A stretch of 56,425 nt of DNA from DATEUP01 sp041485285 (GCA_041485285.1 JBGPJF010000015.1:1-56425), one strand, 5' to 3'. Shown: positions 1-8,583, counted from the stretch's first letter. The notes: generated by a model not told the origin, from the letters alone. Numbers and translations are program-made.

Positions 1-125
1 CCAATTAAGAACAAGCGAAAGATCCGCAACGCCAGGGGCGTGTCGTGTGCCCCATAAGGCCGGGGATTCACCAATTGTTCCGTGTAGTTCGTTTGAGATT
101 CCACCGGGTCACTGCCCCACGGTTC
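1..125. other. Window edge, no gene recognised
   Basis: This stretch lies downstream of the leftmost permease on the minus strand. I see no convincing reading frame. The ATP-binding subunit expected to accompany the two permeases is not visible and may lie beyond the left edge. Confidence 0.5.
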
Positions 126-1388
126 CTAGCCCCGCCACGCCAACGCCTCGACCACAGGCACGCGGGTTGCGCGCCATGCGGGGTAAAGCGACACGAGCGC
201 CCCAAAAATCACGACGCGCACCACCGACATCGCCACCAGCGGCGCGTTGAACGCGATGAGCGTCGAGGCCACGCCCTGCGAGGACGCAACGTAATTGCCA
301 AGCGCCTGGGCGCTCACAAACCCGGGGAGGATGCCGGCCACCGCGCCGATCACGACAATCACGAGCGACTCGGCGAGGATCATGAGGAAGATGGACCGCT
401 TCGAGATGCCCATCGCGCGCAGCGCGCCGATGTCCCGCGTCCGTTCTGACACCGAGATCGCCACGATGCCCCCCACTAAGAGGAGCCCGATGGCGAGCGC
501 CACCGCGCCGATCGCCGTGTAGAAGATACGGCCGACCTGGTACTCGTCCTGCAGGCGGTCGAGGCGTTCCTGCTTCGTGGAGACCATCCCCGAAAAGTCG
601 GGGTACGCCGCCTCGATGTGCCGCTGGACCGCGCGCGCGCCGTCGGGGGCCAGGCGCGCGGCGGCGGTCAGCGAAACGTACAGGCGGCTCACCCGATCGG
701 CGACTGCGCCCGTGTGGTTCGCGCCCTCGAACGCCTCGCCGACGATGTCCTGCAATTCGGAGAGGTGGAAGAACGCGACACGCACATCCTGGATGACGCG
801 GTCGGGCGACAGTTGGAGGTCAGCGACTCCAACGACGTGGAATTCGCGCGCCGGCGCTCCGGCCGAGGCGGCAACTTGGAGGATGCCGCCACGACTTGCA
901 TGGAGGGAGTCGGCAAGTTCCCGCGAGATTACGACCTCCCCCGTCCACGCCCCGGAATACGCGCCGACGAAGTGCGGGTCGTCGGGCGCCGCAAACCACC
1001 CGTCGAAGAGGGCGCGTTCGCGCGCGGGGAGGAGCTCGAAAAACGCGCCGGGCACGACGCCGACCGCGACGGGCGAAACGCTTCCCCCGCCGGCGGCGCT
1101 CGCGCGGATGTTCACGAGGCTCTGCAGCGTCGGCGAGGTGAAGTTCACCTCCGGCCAGGACGTGAGGTTGTCTGCGATCGCGCGGCCGCCCGGGAAGTTC
1201 GTGTCGTAAGGACCTGCCACGAGGATGTCGGCCTCGCTCTCGGCGATCTGCGCCTCGACCGTGTTGATGATCCCGTCGCTGATCGCGAGCATCGACACCA
1301 GCAGCGCGGTCGCTATGCCGACCGCCCCCGCGGTCGCAAGCGTGCGCCCCTTGTGCCGCCGCAGCTCCTTCGTCCACACCGCGCCCAC
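126..1388 (-). CDS. ABC transporter permease, FtsX/MacB family (second of a pair)
   Basis: Predicted membrane permease of a MacB/LolC-type ABC system, about 420 residues. Visible architecture: one N-terminal transmembrane helix (about residues 15-38), a large extracytoplasmic core domain, then three C-terminal helices of the FtsX domain, including a segment reading AIGAVALAIGLLLVGGIVA followed by the family-typical ERTRDIGALRAMG loop. I chose a GTG start at 1388, four bases after the stop of the upstream permease; the frame is open further upstream, but that would overlap the neighbour. It probably forms a heterodimer with the adjacent permease. Such systems act in mechanotransmission, lipoprotein handling or export. 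The substrate cannot be told from sequence, and no ATPase gene is present in the window. Confidence 0.85.
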   Translation of the reverse strand: MGAVWTKELRRHKGRTLATAGAVGIATALLVSMLAISDGIINTVEAQIAESEADILVAGPYDTNFPGGRAIADNLTSWPEVNFTSPTLQSLVNIRASAAGGGSVSPVAVGVVPGAFFELLPARERALFDGWFAAPDDPHFVGAYSGAWTGEVVISRELADSLHASRGGILQVAASAGAPAREFHVVGVADLQLSPDRVIQDVRVAFFHLSELQDIVGEAFEGANHTGAVADRVSRLYVSLTAAARLAPDGARAVQRHIEAAYPDFSGMVSTKQERLDRLQDEYQVGRIFYTAIGAVALAIGLLLVGGIVAISVSERTRDIGALRAMGISKRSIFLMILAESLVIVVIGAVAGILPGFVSAQALGNYVASSQGVASTLIAFNAPLVAMSVVRVVIFGALVSLYPAWRATRVPVVEALAWRG

Positions 1389-1392
1389 TCCC

Positions 1393-2679
1393 CTACAGGT
1401 TCCGGATCGCCGATGCAATGTTGAGCCGCATCGCCCAGACGGCGGGCACGAGCCCCGCCGCAACTCCGATGAGGACGCTCGTGGCGCCGACCGCGGCGAC
1501 GACGCCGGGCGTGACCGCGGTCACATTCATCCCGTGGGGGACGCGGGCGGTCGTCGCCTTGAGGACGAAGTCGATGGCGAAGGCGCCCGCCCAGCCAACG
1601 CCCAGCCCCACGCCGAACCCGCCGGCCCCGAGCACCCCCGACTCGATCAGCATCTCGCGGAGGATCGTCCTCCTTGAGATTCCGATCGCCCGCAGCGCGG
1701 CGATCTCGCCCACGCGCTCCCTTGCACTAATCATGAATACGGTGGCCGCAAACAAGGCTGCTACCCCGATCGAAACCAGCGCGATCACGCCTGCGAACAG
1801 CTTGAAGGCCGCCGTCGTCTCGTCGAGTTCGCTGAGGATTTCCTCGGGGGCTTCGGCCTTCAGGTCCGGGTGGGCGGCTTCGATGGCGGCCGCCACCGAA
1901 GGCGCGGTGCTCGCATCGGCAAGGTCCAGCGCGATGAGCGTCGCCTCGTCGTGCGTCCTGCCCGTGAGGTAGAGCAGTTCGGCCCGGTGGACGCGCACCT
2001 CGCGCGACTGTTCGGTTTCGAAGGAGGCCTCGTAGATTCCGACGACGTTGAAGGGGTGCGACTCGTTGAACTCCCGGGTGGCGGCGACGCGCACCGTGCC
2101 GCCCACGGAGACGTTCAGCTCCCGTGCGACCGCGCGGTTCAGCACGATCTCGTGGGTGAAATTGGGGGAGCTGTACCCGCCGGGGTAGGAGTGGCTGAGG
2201 TAGGCCGAGTCCTGCGCGAATGGGTCGCCCTGGGCCGTGTCGAAGTACGCGCCCGAGGTGAGGTCGATCCCCCCCAGCGCGCCGCGCCGCGCCGGGTCCT
2301 CGCCATTGGCCGACGGGTTGACCGCGCGGCACCCCGGCTCGCAGGACGGGAAGCCAGGGGGGAAGATGGTGACGGTGCGCTCGAACACGGGGAAAGCCGT
2401 CAGCACCGGGTGCCCCCCTGCCACTTGGATTCCCTCGATCTCGTTGGCTATGCCTGTCCCATTCAGGAACGCGAGGTGCGTCGAGGCGCCGAAGACCGAC
2501 GAGCCGTTGTCGAGCACGAGCAGGTCGACGCCCGTGCTCCCGATCACCTCGCGCGAGCTGAGGTCGAGGCCCGCCGAGATCGACAGCATCGTCGTGGTGA
2601 GGCCCACGGCAAGCGCGATGCCAAGGACGGTGAGCAACACGCGCCCGCGCCTGCGGCGCAGGAATCCAAGGGCCCACAT
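1393..2679 (-). CDS. ABC transporter permease, FtsX/MacB family (first of a pair)
   Basis: Predicted MacB/FtsX permease, about 428 residues. It has a basic N-terminus (FLRRRRGRV) leading into the first transmembrane helix, an extracytoplasmic core of about 240 residues, and three C-terminal helices after residue 290, with the conserved loop ARERVGEIAALRAIGISRR. The ATG at 2679 is preferred because an A/T-rich box at 2704-2714 lies about 30 nt upstream, fitting a leaderless archaeal transcript. An in-frame ATG at 2751 would add 24 residues without adding membrane topology. It is probably cotranscribed with the downstream permease, which starts four bases after this stop. Substrate unknown. Confidence 0.85.
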   Translation of the reverse strand: MWALGFLRRRRGRVLLTVLGIALAVGLTTTMLSISAGLDLSSREVIGSTGVDLLVLDNGSSVFGASTHLAFLNGTGIANEIEGIQVAGGHPVLTAFPVFERTVTIFPPGFPSCEPGCRAVNPSANGEDPARRGALGGIDLTSGAYFDTAQGDPFAQDSAYLSHSYPGGYSSPNFTHEIVLNRAVARELNVSVGGTVRVAATREFNESHPFNVVGIYEASFETEQSREVRVHRAELLYLTGRTHDEATLIALDLADASTAPSVAAAIEAAHPDLKAEAPEEILSELDETTAAFKLFAGVIALVSIGVAALFAATVFMISARERVGEIAALRAIGISRRTILREMLIESGVLGAGGFGVGLGVGWAGAFAIDFVLKATTARVPHGMNVTAVTPGVVAAVGATSVLIGVAAGLVPAVWAMRLNIASAIRNL

Positions 2680-2756
2680 CCCGCGCCACGAGGCCGCTGG
2701 AGCGTATTTCCAACTTTCGCGGGGAGGCAGGCGCCGCGGCGCCCGGGCCAAAAGTT

Positions 2757-2764
2757 GGTATAGG
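2757..2764 (+). promoter_or_regulatory. Putative TATA box of tpiA
   Basis: GGTATAGG lies about 35 nt upstream of the GTG start of tpiA. In this window A/T-rich boxes recur 25-35 nt before start codons, consistent with leaderless or nearly leaderless mRNAs. Confidence 0.45.
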
Positions 2765-2795
2765 CCGCGGCCGGTCGAGGAGCGGGGCTCCCCTC

Positions 2796-3485
2796 GTGGC
2801 GCGCAAGGTCGCGACCCCCCTGCTCCTGTTGAATTTCAAGACCTATCCAGAGACACGCGGCGAGAAGGCCGTCCGCCTGGCGAAAACCGCCTCCAAAGTC
2901 GCGCACGAACTTGGCCGTTCCATTGCCGTTGCCCCCGGGCCGCTCGACCTCTCGCGCGTCGTGGAGGTCGCCGACATCCCCGTGTTTGCCCAGCACGTCG
3001 ACCCGAGGCCGTCGGGACAACACACGGGGGCCGTAACGGCCGACTACGTGCGCGAGATCGGCGCCGTGGGCTCGATCCTCAACCACTCGGAGAAGCGGCT
3101 GCACTTCGCTGCGCTCGAAGCCGCGCGGGCGCTGTGCGGGGCCGCCGGCCTCCTTACCGTGGTATGTGCGGGCAACGTTGCCCAAGCGCGCAAGGCCGCC
3201 GCCCTGAGGCCCGAATTCCTCGCCATCGAGCCGCCCGACCTCATCGGCGGGGACATCTCGGTGTCCACCGCAAGGCCGGGCGTCATCACGCGCGGGGTCG
3301 AGGCCGTGCGCGGCGTTTCCCCCGCCACCGCCGTGCTCTGCGGCGCAGGCGTGAAGCGCCGCGAAGACGTGGAGCGTGCCCTCGAGCTTGGCGCCCGCGG
3401 CGTGCTGCTTGCCTCCGGCGTCACGCTGGCCAAGGACCCGGAGGCCGCCCTGAAAGGCCTGGCATCGGGGCTCGCCGCGCGTTAA
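2796..3485 (+). CDS. tpiA: Triosephosphate isomerase, archaeal type
   Basis: Interconverts dihydroxyacetone phosphate and glyceraldehyde 3-phosphate in central carbon metabolism; cytosolic. At 229 residues it matches the short archaeal form rather than the ~250-residue bacterial one. Near the N-terminus LNFKTY carries the active-site Asn and Lys. LNHSEKR contains the catalytic His (about residue 93). AIEPPDLIGG contains the catalytic Glu. The phosphate-binding end of the barrel reads CGAGVKRREDVERAL and GVLLASGV. It starts with GTG just downstream of a TATA-like box and is divergent from the ABC permease operon. No abnormal features. Confidence 0.96.
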   Translation: MARKVATPLLLLNFKTYPETRGEKAVRLAKTASKVAHELGRSIAVAPGPLDLSRVVEVADIPVFAQHVDPRPSGQHTGAVTADYVREIGAVGSILNHSEKRLHFAALEAARALCGAAGLLTVVCAGNVAQARKAAALRPEFLAIEPPDLIGGDISVSTARPGVITRGVEAVRGVSPATAVLCGAGVKRREDVERALELGARGVLLASGVTLAKDPEAALKGLASGLAAR

Positions 3486-3540
3486 CGCGCCCCGGTCGGC
3501 GCGGAAGGGTTTTTGACGCCCCCCCGCCTCCCCGGCCCCC

Positions 3541-4665
3541 GTGGCCCAGCGCGAACCTCCCCGGAAGGGCTCGAAAGCCGCCTCCCGCGAGGCATACCGC
3601 CGCGACTTCGAGGAGCGGCGCGCCAAGAAGCTGTCCAAGACGCTCAAGGTGAAGCCGTTCGACCCCGCGAAGTTCGTCGAAGGGATGCGCATCCAGGCGT
3701 GGGCGACGATCCACACGATCATCTACGCCGGGGCGCTTACCGCGGGCCTCATCCTCGTCGGCCGCGCCGCGGGCGCCCAGGCGATCGGCGCGTTTGCCGC
3801 CCTGCTTTCGATCGGCTCCGTCTTCTACTACCTCCTGCGGGTTTGGGGCTTGGACATCCGCGAGATTGGGCGCACCACCGCGGTCGTCGGAATCTGGCTC
3901 ACCTACTTCGTAACGTGGTTGATGGCAAGCTTCCTCATGTCCAACTTGCCGGTCATCGACGAGGCCCCGCCGGAGATCCACAATTTGGACGTCTTTGTGC
4001 TGGCCCCCAACGCGACGTGGGTCCATTCGACCTTCACCGCGACCAATGCGATCGTGAACGACACTGCCCAAGTGCGTTTCCGCGTAACCGACAACTCCGC
4101 TATTCCCCGCGTGACTTTTTCGTACCGGGCCTGGAACGCCACCGACCCCACGGCCCCTGTGGACTTGCAGCCGAGCGCGACGGGCGACTACACCTTCACC
4201 TTCACCGCGCTCTCGCGGGTCAGGGGCCACTCGTACGGGTTCATCATTGAAGCGTGGGACGCGGGCGGCCTGCGCACCGAGCGCTCGGAATCGCTCTCGA
4301 TCGACGAAGACGCGTGGCCGGTGATCTCCGAGGTGGCGGCCTTTGTCCAGGCGGCCGATGGGTCGTGGGTCGCTTCGAATTTTACGGCGCTGGACGCGGC
4401 GGTGAATGACACCGCACAGGTGCACTTCCACCTCACCGACAACGACCTTCGGACGGTCAACCTAACGTTCAGTTGGACGACCAACGCCGCGGGCCAGGCC
4501 TCAGCGACGGACTGGCCGCACCCCGACGACGCGGGCAACTGCGTGTTTACCTTCACGCACCTGTCGCGGGTCAAGGATACCGCGTACAGCTTCCATATCG
4601 CGGTGGTGGACGCCCGCGGCCAGACCGTGGTCTTTGATGGGGCGCTGTCCATTCAGGAAAGCTAG
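3541..4665 (+). CDS. Membrane protein with two tandem extracytoplasmic Ig-like repeats
   Basis: I do not recognise a named family. The 374-residue product has a basic cytoplasmic N-terminus (about 55 residues), three predicted transmembrane helices (roughly 57-77, 80-100 and 110-130), then a soluble region of about 235 residues. That region is an internal duplication: NDTAQVRFRVTDN in the first copy matches NDTAQVHFHLTDN in the second, and each copy ends with a TFTFTALSRV- or VFTFTHLSRV-like strand before the next module. The repeats look like beta-sandwich domains facing outside. The start is GTG at 3541, with a T-rich stretch about 30 nt upstream that could be its promoter or the tpiA terminator. 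It converges with cca, separated by three bases. Confidence 0.75.
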   Translation: MAQREPPRKGSKAASREAYRRDFEERRAKKLSKTLKVKPFDPAKFVEGMRIQAWATIHTIIYAGALTAGLILVGRAAGAQAIGAFAALLSIGSVFYYLLRVWGLDIREIGRTTAVVGIWLTYFVTWLMASFLMSNLPVIDEAPPEIHNLDVFVLAPNATWVHSTFTATNAIVNDTAQVRFRVTDNSAIPRVTFSYRAWNATDPTAPVDLQPSATGDYTFTFTALSRVRGHSYGFIIEAWDAGGLRTERSESLSIDEDAWPVISEVAAFVQAADGSWVASNFTALDAAVNDTAQVHFHLTDNDLRTVNLTFSWTTNAAGQASATDWPHPDDAGNCVFTFTHLSRVKDTAYSFHIAVVDARGQTVVFDGALSIQES

Positions 4666-4668
4666 GGC

Positions 4669-6066
4669 TCAAAACTGCCACGGCAGCCCGGGCTGGAAGA
4701 AGTCCGACGCCCACGCGGAGAAGGGCTCGCGCGCGATCTCGTCGATCTCCAGCACCTCGAAGTGCTCGGCAAACGCGTCGGCAACGGTCTTGCCGTGCGC
4801 CACGGAGCGCGAACGGTCGGCCAGCAGGTCGGCGGCGTCGGTGTGCTCGCGCGTGACATCGACCATGAGGCGCCCGTCCTCGACGTAGGGCTTCGAAAGC
4901 TGGCCGGGCCGGCCGCTCCACTTCTCGACAAAGTCGCGCGCGTTCTCGTGGGTCGCGGCGGGGCCCATGTGCTTGTTGGCCACCGGGAGGCGGCCGAAGG
5001 CAAGCTCGAACAGGAACAGCACCTCGTCCCCCCAATAGACGTCCGAACGCAGCGGCGTAAAGCCGAAGGTCGCGAGCATCTTTGCAAGCGCCCGCTCGCT
5101 CTTGCGCAGCTGCGGCACCCACACATCGTCGACCTCCTTGGACCCCTTGATGGTAATGCCCAGGGTGCGCGTCCCGCGCGTCTCGGCGCGCGCCCGGATG
5201 TCGGAGGGCGTGAGCTTGGGCTTCGGGTGCGGGAAGAAGAAGTTCGGCCGCGGCTCGCGCTGGTACTCGCGCGAGGCGAAGACGAAGAGCGAGAGGTTGT
5301 CGAGCGAGACGGGGGACGCCACGTTGCGCGAGGCATCGACGGGGTCGATGAACACCATGGGCTCGGGGAAATCGCGCCGCGCCCGGTCGAGCACCTCGCG
5401 GGGGAGCGTGCCATCGATCGCGATCACGGGCACTTCGCGCCAACCGCCGGCGGCCTGGAGCGCCGCTTGGAAGCTGCCAAACGCGATGACGAGCAGCTCG
5501 CAGAGGTACCCCGAGAACCCCTGCGTGATGACCTCCGCGCCGTAGGCGCCGATCCCCTTCTGGAACTGCTTGAGCAGGCGCACTTCGTCGCGCTGCGAGG
5601 GCGCGAGGTGCTCGTGCACGAACTCGTTGTGGAACGGCGTGCGGTCGACCGGGCTCTTGAGCTCCGCCGCCGAGCGCACCTTGTAGGCCGGGACGACGTC
5701 CACGCGCACGCCCTCGACGCGCCCGCGCAGGTACGGGTGCTCCGCGTAGCGGGTCGTCCCTTCGACGACCACGCTGGCCGCGATCTTCACCCCGAGCTCC
5801 TTCAGTTGCTCGATCGGCGTGGACGTGTCGAAGAGCAGGAAAATGTCGAGGTCGGCGCCCTTCAGGTGCGTTTTCTTCTCGAACGAGCCGACGATCCGCG
5901 GCTCGATGGCGACGCCGAAGAAGTCGCCGGCCGCCTTGCAGCGCGCGCTTAGGTCGTTGGCGATGCGCGCGAGCTTGTTTTCCTCGTCCTGCGACGGGCG
6001 CACGGCCTCGAGCACCTCGACCTCGAGCTGGGTCCTTGACGGGGCCCCGGCGGGCGAACTGGCCAT
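4669..6066 (-). CDS. cca: CCA tRNA nucleotidyltransferase, archaeal class I
   Basis: Adds or repairs the 3'-terminal CCA of tRNAs using CTP and ATP. The 465-residue length matches archaeal class I enzymes. The nucleotidyltransferase signature is intact: GS at residues 60-61, a KTHLKG stretch, then the metal-binding aspartates at about 72 and 74 (DLDIF), with a third carboxylate in VRVDVVPAYK. The palm domain is followed by the expected central and tail domains. It lies 19 nt downstream of the CDIN1-like nuclease gene and is probably cotranscribed with it, so both may act on RNA or DNA maintenance, though that is inference. The tRNA genes visible here do not encode their own CCA ends, so this enzyme would be needed. 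Confidence 0.95.
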   Translation of the reverse strand: MASSPAGAPSRTQLEVEVLEAVRPSQDEENKLARIANDLSARCKAAGDFFGVAIEPRIVGSFEKKTHLKGADLDIFLLFDTSTPIEQLKELGVKIAASVVVEGTTRYAEHPYLRGRVEGVRVDVVPAYKVRSAAELKSPVDRTPFHNEFVHEHLAPSQRDEVRLLKQFQKGIGAYGAEVITQGFSGYLCELLVIAFGSFQAALQAAGGWREVPVIAIDGTLPREVLDRARRDFPEPMVFIDPVDASRNVASPVSLDNLSLFVFASREYQREPRPNFFFPHPKPKLTPSDIRARAETRGTRTLGITIKGSKEVDDVWVPQLRKSERALAKMLATFGFTPLRSDVYWGDEVLFLFELAFGRLPVANKHMGPAATHENARDFVEKWSGRPGQLSKPYVEDGRLMVDVTREHTDAADLLADRSRSVAHGKTVADAFAEHFEVLEIDEIAREPFSAWASDFFQPGLPWQF

Positions 6067-6085
6067 TGATTGCCAGCCGCCTCAC

Positions 6086-6859
6086 TCACACAAGAAGGTT
6101 CCGTCCGTTTTCTTGGAAAAATTCGCGCGAGGCGAGGATGATGTCCTTCGGCGTCTGCGCGTCGGAGACGAACCCGTACCAGTACACGACAAGGCCCGGC
6201 CCGAAGAGCTGCGTGTACGGGATGAGCTGCTTGCGCAGGTTCCGGCTGATCTCCTGGTAGTCGCCGAAGTTCGCCTTCGACTCGATCCAGTTGATCGTGC
6301 GGCCGTCGAACCTCAGCGGCTTGTCGAGCAGCGCGTCGGGCGTCTTTGCCGAAATCTGGCGCAAGTCCTTCTCCGTGCGGTAGGTGACGCCCAAGCCGTC
6401 GAGCCAATCGTAAAGGAGGGTCTCACCCTCGATCCCGCGCTCGGTCTGCCGGGCGTTGGCCTCCGGCGCGTAGACGAGGTCGTGCTCGATGAGCTCCTCG
6501 ATCTCGCGCCGCAGGCGCATGTCCCGCACCAGGCTTGGGTCGCGCACATACTTCCAGAACTGCTTGCGCGGCAGGTTTCCCTCGAGCAGCACCATGTAGG
6601 CCATCAGCACCGGCGGGAAGCCGTGCTCGCGGGCGATGCGCAGGAGCGGCTTGCCCGCCTTCCACTCGCGGTGCAGGGTCGGCACGCGCGCTTTCACTTT
6701 GTAGTAGCGGCGCGTCGCGTCACGCGAGACCTTCTGCTGGTAGATGATGAGCAAGAGTTCGCGCTCAAGGCCCGTGGATTCGGTCAGGCGGTCGATGTCT
6801 TCCTTCGTCTCGAGCTTTGAATGCAAATCTCGAAGCGTTTGGGGTTGGAGTACTGGCAT
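6086..6859 (-). CDS. CDIN1 (C15orf41)-like nuclease with TPD motif, PD-(D/E)XK fold
   Basis: The C-terminal half closely resembles human CDIN1, the codanin-1-interacting nuclease, a PD-(D/E)XK Holliday-junction-resolvase-like family known by its TPD motif. Visible signatures: Glu145 in an IEGETLL helix, TPD at residues 173-175, WIESKANFGD at 191-200 carrying the catalytic E-x-K pair, and FGPGLVVYWYGF near the C-terminus, almost the same as the eukaryotic sequence as I recall it. Residues 1-120 are helical and contain a predicted DNA-binding-like segment. The ATG at 6859 is chosen over a TTG six bases upstream. A strong TATA-like box (6935-6946) sits about 80 nt upstream, so the mRNA would have a leader containing a 7-bp hairpin. 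Cotranscription with cca is likely. The archaeal substrate is unknown. Confidence 0.8.
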   Translation of the reverse strand: MPVLQPQTLRDLHSKLETKEDIDRLTESTGLERELLLIIYQQKVSRDATRRYYKVKARVPTLHREWKAGKPLLRIAREHGFPPVLMAYMVLLEGNLPRKQFWKYVRDPSLVRDMRLRREIEELIEHDLVYAPEANARQTERGIEGETLLYDWLDGLGVTYRTEKDLRQISAKTPDALLDKPLRFDGRTINWIESKANFGDYQEISRNLRKQLIPYTQLFGPGLVVYWYGFVSDAQTPKDIILASREFFQENGRNLLV

Positions 6860-6882
6860 AGCCAAACAGCCCGAACAAAAGC

Positions 6883-6900
6883 GGGGCGTGGAAACGCCCC
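6883..6900 (-). other. Perfect 7-bp inverted repeat in the leader of the CDIN1-like gene
   Basis: GGGGCGT and ACGCCCC are separated by four bases, giving a perfect hairpin between the promoter and the start codon of the nuclease gene. It could be an mRNA leader structure or an operator. Nothing else identifies it. Confidence 0.4.
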
Positions 6901-6934
6901 TATCCTGTGTCTCTGGGGCGCGCCTATCGGGGCG

Positions 6935-6946
6935 CTCTATATATTT
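6935..6946 (-). promoter_or_regulatory. TATA box for the CDIN1-like nuclease/cca transcript
   Basis: Read on the minus strand this is AAATATATAGAG, the strongest TATA-like sequence in the region. It predicts a transcript start near 6918 and a leader of about 60 nt before the ATG at 6859. Confidence 0.55.
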
Positions 6947-6986
6947 GCTTGCGGCAGGGGCGGTCGGCCGGAGGCGCGCGGGGAGG

Positions 6987-6996
6987 TTTGAAATAG
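6987..6996 (+). promoter_or_regulatory. TATA box of tRNA-Arg(TCT)
   Basis: TTTGAAATAG is centred about 28 nt before the first base of the tRNA, the standard archaeal spacing. Confidence 0.55.
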
Positions 6997-7019
6997 CGCG
7001 GGGGCCGACACGCGGCCAA

Positions 7020-7095
7020 GGGCCCGTAGCTTAGCCCGGATCCGAGCGCCGGCCTTCTAAGCCGGACGGCGTGGGTTCGAATCCCACCGGGCCCG
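7020..7095 (+). tRNA. tRNA-Arg (anticodon TCT)
   Basis: A complete cloverleaf can be drawn. The acceptor stem is GGGCCCG with CGGGCCC and the discriminator is G. The D arm is GCTT with GAGC. The anticodon stem is CCGGC with GCCGG around loop CTTCTAA (anticodon TCT). The T arm is GTGGG with CCCAC around TTCGAAT. There is no intron and no encoded CCA. It reads AGA codons. Confidence 0.95.
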
Positions 7096-7147
7096 CTCTC
7101 CAACACCGCGTCAGGAACCGCTCATCGAGCGTGGAAGGTTGTCTACC

Positions 7148-8299
7148 GTGAGAAGAGTCGTCATCGTGGGCGCGGGGTTTGCAGGGCTCACGCTGGCCTC
7201 CGAGCTCGAGGGCGTCGCGAAGGCGGGGCTTGCCCGCGTCACGATGATTGACGGCGGGAAAGGGTTCCAGATGGGGCTCTCCGCGCAGTTTGCCCTTGCC
7301 GGCCGGCGCAAGCCGACCGACGGCCACCGCGGGTTCGGGAAGCTGAAGGCCACCCACGTCCACTTCATCAACGAGCACGCGACGGCGATCGACACGGCCG
7401 CGCGCGTCGTGCGCACGGACCGCGGGGACGAGCCGTTCGACGACCTGATCATCGCGACCGGCGCGGAAGGCGCGCCCCAATTGGTGCCGGGGCTTTCGGA
7501 GACCGCGCACAACCTCTGCGACGTCGACTCCGTGATGAAGATGAAGGAGGAGCTCGAACGGGTTCGTTCCGGGACCGTCGCGATTCTCGTGGCCGCCGTG
7601 CCGTTCAAGTGCCCCCCGGCTCCCTACGAGTACGCGCTGCTCATCGATGAGATCCTTGCGGAGCGGGGCGTGCGCAACCGGTTCAGCATCGTGCTTGCAA
7701 CCCCCGAGCCGCAGCCGGTGCCCGCGGGTGGCAAGGAGATGGGCGACGCCCTGCGCGGGCTCCTCGAGGCCAAGGGGATCACGCTGCGCTTCCAGCAGAA
7801 AGTCAAGCATGTCGCGGTGGCCGAGCGCACGATCCACTTCGAAGCCGGCCAGACGCTCGAGTTCACCGTGTTCGGGGCCATGCCGCCGCTGCGCGCGCCC
7901 GAGGTCGTGCGCGCGTCGGGCCTCTGCGACGCAAGCGGCCTTGTCCCCGTGGACCTCCGGACGTTTCAGACGTCGGTGAAAGACGTCTACGCGGTCGGCG
8001 ACGTGGCCTCCATCAAGCTGCCCGACGGGCGACCTCACCCGAAGGCCGGCGTCTTTGCCGAAGGGCAAGCCAGCGCAGTCGCCGGCGCAATCTCGGCCCG
8101 GCTGGAAGGCGGCGTGGCCCTCCCCTACGCGGGGGTGGGGACCTGCTTCCTCGACGTCGGCCACGGAGAGGCGGCGCCGGCGGAGATCAATCTGCTCGGT
8201 GAGGGCGGGCCGAAGGGGAAGATGGGCGCGCCGTCGAAGGAGGGGCTCGCCGGCAAGGTGGCCTTTGAAGCCGAGCGGCTCGCGCGGTGGTTTGACTGA
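7148..8299 (+). CDS. FAD/NAD(P)-dependent oxidoreductase, sulfide:quinone oxidoreductase-like
   Basis: A flavoprotein of about 383 residues from the SQR/FCSD/NDH-2 superfamily. The N-terminal dinucleotide fold is VVIVGAGFAG. A second FAD-contact motif, VYAVGDVASI, follows near residue 290. FKCPPAPYEYA contains a cysteine where SQR-type enzymes carry a redox-active one, and a second cysteine lies near the C-terminus (VGTCFLDVGHGE). It resembles the flavoprotein at 46181-47314 in both cysteine motifs, so the two are paralogues. GTG at 7148 has a GGAAGG ribosome-binding site nine bases upstream; a TTG nine bases earlier is less likely. Sulfide or polysulfide oxidation is plausible, but quinone reduction or another electron acceptor cannot be decided from sequence. 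Confidence 0.8.
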   Translation: MRRVVIVGAGFAGLTLASELEGVAKAGLARVTMIDGGKGFQMGLSAQFALAGRRKPTDGHRGFGKLKATHVHFINEHATAIDTAARVVRTDRGDEPFDDLIIATGAEGAPQLVPGLSETAHNLCDVDSVMKMKEELERVRSGTVAILVAAVPFKCPPAPYEYALLIDEILAERGVRNRFSIVLATPEPQPVPAGGKEMGDALRGLLEAKGITLRFQQKVKHVAVAERTIHFEAGQTLEFTVFGAMPPLRAPEVVRASGLCDASGLVPVDLRTFQTSVKDVYAVGDVASIKLPDGRPHPKAGVFAEGQASAVAGAISARLEGGVALPYAGVGTCFLDVGHGEAAPAEINLLGEGGPKGKMGAPSKEGLAGKVAFEAERLARWFD

Positions 8300-8367
8300 A
8301 GCCTGCGCGCAAGCCGCCTGCGCCCCCGGCAGGCTGAAAAACAGGCGGTGCATTTGTCGCTCAGCAG

Positions 8368-8580
8368 GTGCCTCGCGTGTCTCAGTACGTTTCCACGCTC
8401 ATCGTCGGCAAGACGTACAAGCTCCGGCTCTGGACGAGGGAGGAGCTGCGCGCGCGCGTGACCGGCGAGACGGGCGACGCGTACCTGCTCCTGCCAATGG
8501 ACAAAAGCTCGCTCGGACCCGCCTTTGAACAGACGGCCGTCGACAAGCGGCACGTCAAACTGCTTGAAGAAATTCCGTGA
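8368..8580 (+). CDS. Small conserved-looking hypothetical protein (70 aa)
   Basis: No family recognised. The product is short, soluble and mixed alpha/beta, with no cysteines. It could begin at GTG 8368 or GTG 8377. Codon use is like that of its neighbours and the frame ends four bases before the convergent UbiD gene stop, so the space is fully used. It follows the flavoprotein by 68 nt and might be cotranscribed with it. Confidence 0.5.
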   Translation: MPRVSQYVSTLIVGKTYKLRLWTREELRARVTGETGDAYLLLPMDKSSLGPAFEQTAVDKRHVKLLEEIP

Positions 8581-8583
8581 GCC

